A program made the position numbers and the translations under genes. The notes beneath the pieces were generated by a model, which searched no databases, had not been told where the DNA came from, and saw only the letters and a list, made by a program, of their open reading frames with translations. From JAWOGN01 sp046496815 (GTDB taxonomy: Bacteria > Desulfobacterota > DSM-4660 > Desulfatiglandales > Desulfatiglandaceae): a stretch of DNA of 11,316 bases. The first letter of the stretch is position 1; every line of letters begins with the position of its first letter. The stretch covers positions 1 to 11,316 of the forward strand of contig JAWOGN010000071.1 in the NCBI GenBank assembly GCA_046496815.1. Direction: 5' to 3'. This document shows, in pieces, positions 7,235 through 11,316 of the stretch.

Positions 7235-7257
7235 TTGATTCAACAAGCTTCAATCAA
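7235..7257. promoter_or_regulatory. Inverted repeat TTGATT-N11-AATCAA upstream of HDOD promoter
   Basis: TTGATT (7235-7240) and AATCAA (7252-7257) form a perfect 6-bp dyad with an 11-nt spacer, roughly 35 nt upstream of the -24 box. A regulator or bending-protein site is plausible; the distance is short for a classical enhancer. Confidence 0.35.
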
Positions 7258-7290
7258 CTGGAATCACTCAGATATTTCCCTATTCCCGCT

Positions 7291-7307
7291 TGGCACACTT
7301 TCTGCTT
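7291..7307 (+). promoter_or_regulatory. Sigma-54 (-24/-12) promoter for HDOD-MBL operon
   Basis: TGGCAC (7291-7296) is a perfect -24 element and CTGCT (7302-7306) matches TTGCW at four of five bases. The invariant GG (7292-7293) and GC (7304-7305) are separated by exactly 10 bases, the required sigma-54 spacing. Transcription would begin near 7317, giving a leader of about 50 nt before ATG 7369. Confidence 0.65.
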
Positions 7308-7368
7308 AATGTTTTTTTTAATTGAACGGCACCCTGATAGCAGGGAAAATCGCTTTAGGATCCACCCT

Positions 7369-8262
7369 ATGAACGAGGTTCCCGTATTAAGAGAACAGCG
7401 GCTGGAGGATATCCATGGCTACATTTTTCGGATGCCCAGTCTTTCTACGACAGTTACCAAAACTTTAGAGATCTGTAATAATCCGAACAGCTCTCCCCAT
7501 GAGCTCAGTCGGGTGATTTCCCTAGACCCGGTACTCACCGGACAGCTCTTGAAACTTGTCAATTCAGCCTACTATTCTCTCTCCAATAAGGTGCCTTCCT
7601 TGACTCGGGCGATCATTATGTTGGGCCTGAATACTGTAAAAAACCTGGTTCTGAGTATCGCGATACTGGACAGCCTGGGAGGCAAAAAAGCTTTTAGAGC
7701 GTTGTCGCCCAACGATTTCTGGACACACTCCATTTGCACAGGAGTGGTTGCGAAATCGCTGGCCGCCGCCAAGGGGATACCGCTTGCAGATCAAGAAGAA
7801 TATTTCGTAGCCGGACTTCTGCACGACTTGGGAAAGATTCCCCTGAATAGTTGCTTTCCGGATGAGTACTCCCTGGCCTTGGAATCGGCCGGTTCCAAAC
7901 AGGATTCCCTGCATCAGGCAGAGAATAGGGTCTTTGGAATGGATCATTGTGGGGTGGGAAAAATGATCGCGGAAAAATGGCAACTGGGGAGAACCATTAT
8001 CGATTCCCTTCTCCATCACCACGATCCTGATGCGGCGGGGGAGAAAACCCGCCGGTTCGTTGCAGTGATTGCAATGTCAAACTTCTTCGCCAATTTCTTT
8101 AAAATAGGATTTGCGGGAAACAATTGTTTCGACGAAACAGTGGCGGAACACCTTGCCGGGCAGATTGAGTTGAGCTGGGCTTCACTTTCGGGACTGATCG
8201 ATGTCGTTTCAGATGACATAGAAAAAGCCCGGATTTTCCTGCAGTTGACGAAAAAAGGTTAG
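7369..8262 (+). CDS. HDOD-domain signalling protein
   Basis: From ATG 7369 the protein has 297 residues. AGGA (7357-7360) lies 8 nt upstream; the frame is open further back, but those 71 codons precede the promoter's expected start site and look non-coding. The HDOD region covers about residues 12-215: MPSLSTTVTKTLEI, then DPVLTGQLLKLVNSAYYS, then SLTRAIIMLGLNTVKNLV are the standard family blocks. HD-type residues are H120 (FWTHS), H152-D153 (LLHDLGK), H193 and HHH 216-218. HDOD proteins act as regulatory scaffolds, for instance in motility and c-di-GMP control; phosphohydrolase activity is usually not shown. It has no fused CheY or EAL domain. The MBL gene begins 3 nt after its stop, so the two are translationally linked and share the -24/-12 promoter. 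Confidence 0.9.
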   Translation: MNEVPVLREQRLEDIHGYIFRMPSLSTTVTKTLEICNNPNSSPHELSRVISLDPVLTGQLLKLVNSAYYSLSNKVPSLTRAIIMLGLNTVKNLVLSIAILDSLGGKKAFRALSPNDFWTHSICTGVVAKSLAAAKGIPLADQEEYFVAGLLHDLGKIPLNSCFPDEYSLALESAGSKQDSLHQAENRVFGMDHCGVGKMIAEKWQLGRTIIDSLLHHHDPDAAGEKTRRFVAVIAMSNFFANFFKIGFAGNNCFDETVAEHLAGQIELSWASLSGLIDVVSDDIEKARIFLQLTKKG

Positions 8263-8265
8263 ATT

Positions 8266-9183
8266 ATGAGAATCCGTTTTTGGGGAGTAAGAGGTTCCAT
8301 ACCCTCTCCAGGCCCTCACACCGTGAAATACGGCGGCAACACACTTTGTATTGAACTGAGATTTGACGAACCGGACAGGCTGATCATCATCGACGCCGGC
8401 ACCGGAATCAGAGAACTCGGCAACCATCTGGTGGCACAATCCCCCCCTCAGAGCACCATAAGCGCAGAAATTTTCCTGACCCATACGCATTGGGACCACA
8501 TCCAGGGTTTTCCATTTTTCACGCCCATTTATTTGCCGAAAACAAAGCTTAAAGTGTATGGACCGGTTACCTATGAGGAGGATACCCTCGAAGATGTAGT
8601 GGGCGGGCAGTGGATATATCGTTACTTCCCGGTTCGTTACTCCGAGCTCAGCGCAAATATAGAATATGTCCAAATGAAAGAAGGACGCCTCAGTCTGGGG
8701 GGTGGAATTATGCTTACCACCAAGTATCTGAATCATCCTCTCCTTTGCCTTGGTTACCGTTTCGAATATGAAGGCAAAGTTTTCTGCACCGCTTATGATA
8801 GTGAACCTTTTCACAATTTCTTCTCCGCCGATCCCGCCGATCCATCTTACGATGCGGCGGTTGCGCGGGAGGCTGAACGGGTGGTCAACGAGGAAAATCA
8901 ACGACTGGAGGATTTTTTTTCCGGCGCGGACCTCCTCATTTACGACACACAGTACACCCAGCAGGAGTATGAGACCACCAAGGTCGGATGGGGCCATTCT
9001 TCAATTGAATATGCCATCGCCGCGGCGATGCGTTCGGGGGTCCGTCGCCTCGCGCTGTTTCACCATGAGCCCACAAGGACCGACGCTGAGATAGATGCGC
9101 TGTCCGAGAAATACTGCAACCCTGAATTTACAGGCGACGTAGAAGTCTTTTTTGCCGGGGAGGGAATGGAGATTGAGATCTAG
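8266..9183 (+). CDS. MBL-fold metallo-hydrolase
   Basis: 305 residues with a metallo-beta-lactamase fold close to the PhnP/RNase Z-like branch. It opens with MRIRFWGVRGSIPSPG and has the T-H-T-H-W-D-H motif with H73, H75, D77 and H78 as metal ligands. Further candidate ligands are H157 (LNHP), D178 (AYDSE) and H266 or H267 (LFHHEP). D227 in YDTQY and H244 in GWGHSS are also conserved-looking. The N-terminal FWGVRGS is common in bacterial MBL proteins related to cyclic-nucleotide phosphodiesterases, but the substrate cannot be deduced. AAAGG (8254-8258) lies inside the end of the HDOD gene, 7 nt before the ATG. The tight pairing with HDOD suggests a joint signalling role (inference). Confidence 0.9.
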   Translation: MRIRFWGVRGSIPSPGPHTVKYGGNTLCIELRFDEPDRLIIIDAGTGIRELGNHLVAQSPPQSTISAEIFLTHTHWDHIQGFPFFTPIYLPKTKLKVYGPVTYEEDTLEDVVGGQWIYRYFPVRYSELSANIEYVQMKEGRLSLGGGIMLTTKYLNHPLLCLGYRFEYEGKVFCTAYDSEPFHNFFSADPADPSYDAAVAREAERVVNEENQRLEDFFSGADLLIYDTQYTQQEYETTKVGWGHSSIEYAIAAAMRSGVRRLALFHHEPTRTDAEIDALSEKYCNPEFTGDVEVFFAGEGMEIEI

Positions 9184-9210
9184 CCCGCCTTTTGAAGCCA
9201 CCGATTTCTA

Positions 9211-9249
9211 ACGCGTTATCGTTCCTCTTGATAAGGCGTCTGCATTTTT
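9211..9249 (+). terminator. Terminator of the HDOD-MBL operon
   Basis: ACGCGTTATC (9211-9220) pairs with GATAAGGCGT (9230-9239) apart from one G-G mismatch, with a 9-nt loop, followed by TTTTT at 9245-9249. It lies 27 nt after the MBL stop and just before repeat copy B. Confidence 0.55.
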
Positions 9250-9254
9250 CCCGA

Positions 9255-9310
9255 CCGGCTCGACCCGGAATCCCGATTTCATCGGGAAACCCTGAACCGC
9301 TCAACCTTGG
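9255..9310 (+). repeat. Dispersed ~56-bp extragenic repeat, copy B
   Basis: Inverted counterpart of 5723-5776, with a 48-bp core differing at one base. It contains a perfect small stem CCCGAT-TTC-ATCGGG (9272-9286) and a CCGG-N6-CCGG stem (9255-9268). A competing 8-bp pair, TTTCCCGA (9247-9254) with TCGGGAAA (9282-9289), reaches just outside the repeat. It sits between the MBL terminator and the csp promoter. Confidence 0.85.
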
Positions 9311-9329
9311 CATTATTTTAATATTAAAC

Positions 9330-9357
9330 TTGACTTTCGTTAATACAACCTTATAAA
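9330..9357 (+). promoter_or_regulatory. Sigma-70 promoter of the cold-shock gene
   Basis: TTGACT (9330-9335) and TATAAA (9352-9357) each match the consensus at five of six bases, with a 16-nt spacer in an A/T-rich setting. Transcription would start near 9364, leaving a leader of about 120 nt before the csp ATG. Long leaders are typical of cspA-type mRNAs. A short stem TTCAG/CTGAA (9424-9428 and 9438-9442) lies in it. Confidence 0.6.
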
Positions 9358-9483
9358 CTTAAATATCATTAAGGCTCACACGTGTTGGCGGGCCGGTTTC
9401 ATTCTGAAGGGAAGATCCATTTGTTCAGCGTGGCAACCTGAAGTTAGAAACGATGAGAATCTAATTGAAAGGAGGTTGTCACT

Positions 9484-9684
9484 ATGGCTGACGGAATCGT
9501 TAAATGGTTTAATGACCGCAAGGGGTATGGTTTCATTGAGCAAGAAGACGGATCTGACGTATTCGTGCACCATTCAGGAATCAATGCAACGGGCTTCAAG
9601 TCTCTCAATGAAGGCGACCGAGTCACCTTTGACATAGAGCAAGGGAACAAAGGTCCCGCTGCAATAAATGTCACGGTCGCTTAG
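9484..9684 (+). CDS. csp: Cold-shock domain protein (CspA family)
   Basis: The 66-residue product is a single five-strand cold-shock domain, the full normal length. RNP1 is KGYGFI (13-18) and RNP2 is VFVHH (26-30), with GIVKWFN at the start and the [16 protein letters not shown] block at the end; these aromatics stack on single-stranded RNA or DNA. Such proteins act as RNA chaperones that melt structure, especially at low temperature; whether this copy is cold-induced is not shown. AAAGGAGG (9468-9475) precedes ATG by 8 nt, a very strong site. The gene has its own promoter, a long leader and a terminator, so it is monocistronic. Confidence 0.96.
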   Translation: MADGIVKWFNDRKGYGFIEQEDGSDVFVHHSGINATGFKSLNEGDRVTFDIEQGNKGPAAINVTVA

Positions 9685-9699
9685 GTTTTTTTAATCATG

Positions 9700-9735
9700 G
9701 GGCATTCCGTCGTTTTTGGTGGAGTGCCCTTTTCT
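9700..9735 (+). terminator. Rho-independent terminator of csp
   Basis: GGGCATTCC (9700-9708) pairs with GGAGTGCCC (9721-9729) through nine pairs including one G-U, closing a 12-nt loop, followed by TTTT (9730-9733). It begins 16 nt after the csp stop. Confidence 0.8.
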
Positions 9736-9854
9736 ACTCTGGATACGAGCGAAGAATGCACGGTGACTCACCCAGCCTTCGCCCCAGGCCCCTGATGGGT
9801 CGATATGGATGTCGGCAGAATTTTGCACTTTTCTAATTTACCTGCCAAGACCCC

Positions 9855-9873
9855 ATAATTATTGAGGAATTAT
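9855..9873. repeat. A/T-rich inverted repeat upstream of helix-turn-helix gene
   Basis: ATAATT (9855-9860) and AATTAT (9868-9873) form a perfect 6-bp dyad with a 7-nt spacer. CATAAT at 9854-9859 could double as a -10 box, but no -35 at proper spacing was found. An autoregulatory operator is possible. Bases 9736-9854 contain nothing else I recognise. Confidence 0.35.
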
Positions 9874-9884
9874 CCGTATAGAGA

Positions 9885-9967
9885 TTACAAGCCGGGTGGC
9901 GAATATCGGCCATGAAAGCAGCAAGGGTGAATCCAGAGCCTGACGGAAGGCGGTAACCGCATAGGAG
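9885..9967 (+). promoter_or_regulatory. Structured leader RNA candidate before small helix-turn-helix gene
   Basis: A G/C-richer segment inside an A/T-rich surround carries several adjacent stems: GCCG (9891-9894) with CGGC (9907-9910), or alternatively TGGC (9897-9900) with GCCA (9909-9912); GCCT (9938-9941) with AGGC (9948-9951); and GCGG (9950-9953) with CCGC (9957-9960). The last two overlap by two bases, so they are mutually exclusive. The final stem ends 2 nt before the AGGAG (9963-9967) that serves TTG 9976. This is the layout of a translational switch, but I cannot assign it to any known riboswitch class. Confidence 0.4.
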
Positions 9968-9975
9968 AATATATT

Positions 9976-10137
9976 TTGGCACAGATCATGACAACCAGAG
10001 AAGTAGCAAAGTACTTAAAACTTCATGAAATAACGATATGTAAATTATCCAAGGAAGGTAAAATTCCTTCAGTTCGAATCGGTAGAGTCTGGCGATTTGA
10101 CAAAGAAACAATTGACGCATGGATCGCCAAAGGCTAA
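9976..10137 (+). CDS. Small excisionase-type (MerR/HTH_17-like) DNA-binding protein
   Basis: The product is 53 residues. TTG 9976 is chosen because AGGAG (9963-9967) lies 8 nt upstream; the internal ATG at 9988 would be 20 nt away. After a short MAQI leader, residues 5-40 read MTTREVAKYLKLHE..ICKLSKEGKIPSVRIGRVWRF, the standard winged helix-turn-helix of the excisionase/HTH_17 family: a TREVA helix, a recognition region, and an R-x-G-x-x-W-R-F wing. Members bind DNA in recombination directionality or as small transcription regulators. There is no integrase, att site or phage gene nearby, so a stand-alone regulatory role is more likely (inference). It could regulate fabH 304 bp downstream, or itself through the dyad at 9855-9873. 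Confidence 0.85.
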   Translation: MAQIMTTREVAKYLKLHEITICKLSKEGKIPSVRIGRVWRFDKETIDAWIAKG

Positions 10138-10146
10138 ATTTTCTCC

Positions 10147-10162
10147 GGTCAATGCTTTGACC
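10147..10162. repeat. Inverted repeat GGTCAA-N4-TTGACC
   Basis: GGTCAA (10147-10152) and TTGACC (10157-10162) form a perfect 6-bp dyad with a 4-nt loop, 9 nt after the helix-turn-helix stop. No T run follows on either strand, so it is not a classical terminator. It matches the dyad at 7171-7184 in its arms and spacing. Confidence 0.4.
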
Positions 10163-10282
10163 CCAAAAAGCGACTTGCCGCACTAAAACCACTCAGAATG
10201 CCTCAACCATGCGCCCCGGGTGGAAAGTGGATTTTTTATTGGGCACGAGAGTAGACCCTTGGACAGGTCCTGCGGGTTTTGT

Positions 10283-10291
10283 TGATATAAT
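10283..10291 (+). promoter_or_regulatory. Extended -10 promoter for fabH
   Basis: TGATATAAT contains a perfect TATAAT (10286-10291) preceded by TG one base away, the extended -10 signature. No good -35 lies at 16-18 nt. The start site would be near 10298, giving a leader of about 144 nt. Confidence 0.5.
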
Positions 10292-10300
10292 TCAAATGCG

Positions 10301-10346
10301 TTCCCGGAGACTTACACCGTTGTTTTGTAAGTGCCACAACCCGGAA
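10301..10346 (+). repeat. Hairpin in fabH leader
   Basis: ACTTAC (10310-10315) pairs with GTAAGT (10327-10332), and TTCCCGG (10301-10307) pairs with CCCGGAA (10340-10346) apart from one C-C mismatch. It lies at the very start of the predicted leader. No T tract follows directly, so attenuation is not supported. Confidence 0.4.
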
Positions 10347-10441
10347 AATTAGTTTGACATTTTTAGAGTGAAAACAATGGAGTACATTGCAGAAGCGGTT
10401 TCATTATGAATGAATTTCAATAAGGAACAGAGGTACCGGGA

Positions 10442-11316
10442 GTGATACGCCAAGCACATATCATTGGGACGGGTTCATCAACACCCCAGCGAGTACTTTC
10501 AAACAAAGACCTCGAAGGCATCGTAAATACCACGGATGAATGGATTATGCGTCGAAGCGGCATTAAAGAGCGGCGTATTGCCTCAAATGGAAGAAAAGAA
10601 ACCACCACCGACTTGGCGACGCAGGCCTCTTTGAAAGCCATGGAGATGGCGAAGATTTCTCCTGAGAATCTAGACATGATCGTTGTGGGCACGGTGACGC
10701 CGGATCGTCAATTCCCCTCGGCGGCTTGCATGGTTCAAGAGGCGCTAAATGCCCAAAACGCCACGGCATTTGATGTGTCCGCAGGGTGTTCGGGCTTTCT
10801 GTATGCCCTCACCACGGTGAACAATGCCATCCGGTGTGGCATGTGTAGGACGGGCCTGGTGATCGGCGTTGAGAGACTGTCCAGCATCATCAATTGGCAG
10901 GATCGAGGCACATGCGTGCTGTTGGCTGACGGCGCGGGAGCCGTCGTGGTTACTTCCGCTTCCAAGCACGGCGGAATTCTGTCGAACCATCTACGATCTG
11001 ACGGCAACTTCTGGAACCTGCTTTATTCCTCGGATGGGAATTCCTTCATTCCCAAAATCCTGAAAGACATGGACATAAAACCCTATCACCTCAAAATGGA
11101 AGGCAACCGACTTTTTAAACGGGCGATCAGTTGTATGTCGGAGATCGCGAGGCAGGCATTACAGCACAATTCCCTTCCCGTCGATGAGATCGGCCTAGTC
11201 ATCCCCCACCAGGCCAATATCCGAATCATCCGGGGACTGGCAGACAACCTCGGAATTCCCATGGCAAAAGTGTATACAAACATCCATAAATATGGGAACA
11301 CCTCTTCCGCCACCAT
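10442..11316 (+). CDS. fabH: 3-oxoacyl-ACP synthase III (KAS III), 3'-truncated by window end
   Basis: 291 codons are visible; FabH proteins are usually about 325 residues, so roughly 35 are outside the window. FabH condenses acetyl-CoA (or another acyl-CoA) with malonyl-ACP to start fatty acid synthesis in the cytoplasm. The Cys-His-Asn triad is present at normal spacing: C116 in DVSAGCSGFL, H256 in IPHQANIRI, and N286 in YGNTSSA. TTDEWIMRRSGIKERR near the N-terminus and DGAGAVVV at 163-170 are family signatures. The start is GTG 10442, with AGAGG (10429-10433) 8 nt upstream and an in-frame TAA at 10421 blocking any longer form. No other fab gene is visible here, so it is either a detached primary fabH or a paralogue for a special product. 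Confidence 0.93.
   Translation, partial: MIRQAHIIGTGSSTPQRVLSNKDLEGIVNTTDEWIMRRSGIKERRIASNGRKETTTDLATQASLKAMEMAKISPENLDMIVVGTVTPDRQFPSAACMVQEALNAQNATAFDVSAGCSGFLYALTTVNNAIRCGMCRTGLVIGVERLSSIINWQDRGTCVLLADGAGAVVVTSASKHGGILSNHLRSDGNFWNLLYSSDGNSFIPKILKDMDIKPYHLKMEGNRLFKRAISCMSEIARQALQHNSLPVDEIGLVIPHQANIRIIRGLADNLGIPMAKVYTNIHKYGNTSSAT

Larger units (their letters stand above)
6783..7368. other. 586-bp divergent intergenic region (usp / HDOD)
   Basis: The long gap between divergent usp and HDOD genes holds the -24/-12 promoter at 7291-7307 and two inverted repeats upstream of it. Open frames here (for example a plus-strand extension of the HDOD frame back to 7156, and a minus-strand frame 7068-7253 starting at TTG) lack ribosome binding sites or family features. 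The usp promoter must also lie here but I could not define it. Confidence 0.55.
10138..10441. other. 304-bp gap between helix-turn-helix gene and fabH
   Basis: It holds the GTCAA-type inverted repeat at 10147-10162, an extended -10 promoter at 10283-10291 and a leader hairpin at 10301-10346, listed separately. A perfect TTGACA occurs at 10354-10359 but has no -10 at proper spacing. An 18-codon frame starting at the ATG near 10199 has no ribosome binding site and is not called. Confidence 0.5.

Noticed and set aside
7068..7253. Minus-strand frame of 61 codons in the usp-HDOD gap
   Set aside because: It has a TTG start without a ribosome binding site and overlaps the dyads upstream of the sigma-54 promoter; no family recognised.
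8209..8997. 262-codon minus-strand frame across the HDOD-MBL junction
   Set aside because: It is antisense to conserved MBL motifs and lacks its own motifs or start signal.
9885..9967. Assignment of the leader to a known riboswitch (c-di-GMP-I, cobalamin, SAM-I)
   Set aside because: Short fragments recall these classes (for example GGCCATGAAA or GGTGAATCC), but the required conserved cores and helix order are missing.
9976..10137. Excisionase of an integrated element
   Set aside because: No integrase, att repeats, tRNA target or phage genes are in the window, so mobile-element membership is not supported by fold alone.
10354..10359. Perfect TTGACA as the fabH promoter -35
   Set aside because: No -10-like hexamer lies 16-18 nt downstream; the extended -10 at 10283-10291 is a better candidate.

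Overview
The window looks like an ordinary chromosomal stretch from a Gram-negative bacterium, most likely a Desulfobacterota (former Deltaproteobacteria) relative. The reasons are the mixed set of regulatory and stress genes with strong GGAGG-type ribosome binding sites, a lipoprotein, a -24/-12 (sigma-54) promoter signature, a stand-alone KhpA-like KH protein, a tandem UspA protein, and a MTTREVA-type small helix-turn-helix protein. The lineage is an inference from protein style, not a database result. No phage, IS, CRISPR, toxin-antitoxin or defence cassette was found.

Layout. 1-750 (+): the tail of an unidentified gene, a 40-residue single-pass membrane microprotein, and a 106-residue exported/membrane hypothetical protein. 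886-1812 (-): a small lipoprotein gene followed by a khpA-like RNA-binding gene. 2252-3637 (+): an orphan sensor histidine kinase with a divergent G1 box. 3926-5585 (+): a two-gene unit of a zf-TFIIB-like zinc ribbon protein and an amidase-signature hydrolase of much higher G+C. 5901-6782 (-): a tandem-domain universal stress protein. 7369-9183 (+): an HDOD signalling protein and an MBL-fold hydrolase 3 nt apart, behind a well-spaced sigma-54-type promoter. 9484-9684 (+): a cold-shock protein with its own promoter, 120-nt leader and terminator. 9976-10137 (+): a 53-residue excisionase-like helix-turn-helix protein starting at TTG behind a foldable leader. 10442 to the window end (+): fabH, cut off before its last ~35 residues.

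Several real genes are easy to miss because they are short, start at GTG/TTG, or run off the edge: 127-249, 886-1119, 9976-10137 and 10442-11316. Many starts here are fixed by Shine-Dalgarno position rather than by the longest open frame.

The most unusual non-coding signals are three. First, a ~54-bp repeat is present twice in opposite orientation (5723-5776 and 9255-9310), flanking the usp, HDOD and MBL genes. Second, a -24/-12 promoter at 7291-7307 has dyads upstream. Third, a hairpin-rich leader at about 9885-9967 sits directly before the small helix-turn-helix gene. The genes otherwise suggest environmental sensing and stress response (histidine kinase, UspA, HDOD, cold shock) and RNA binding (KhpA, Csp); nothing ties them into one pathway beyond the short operons named above.
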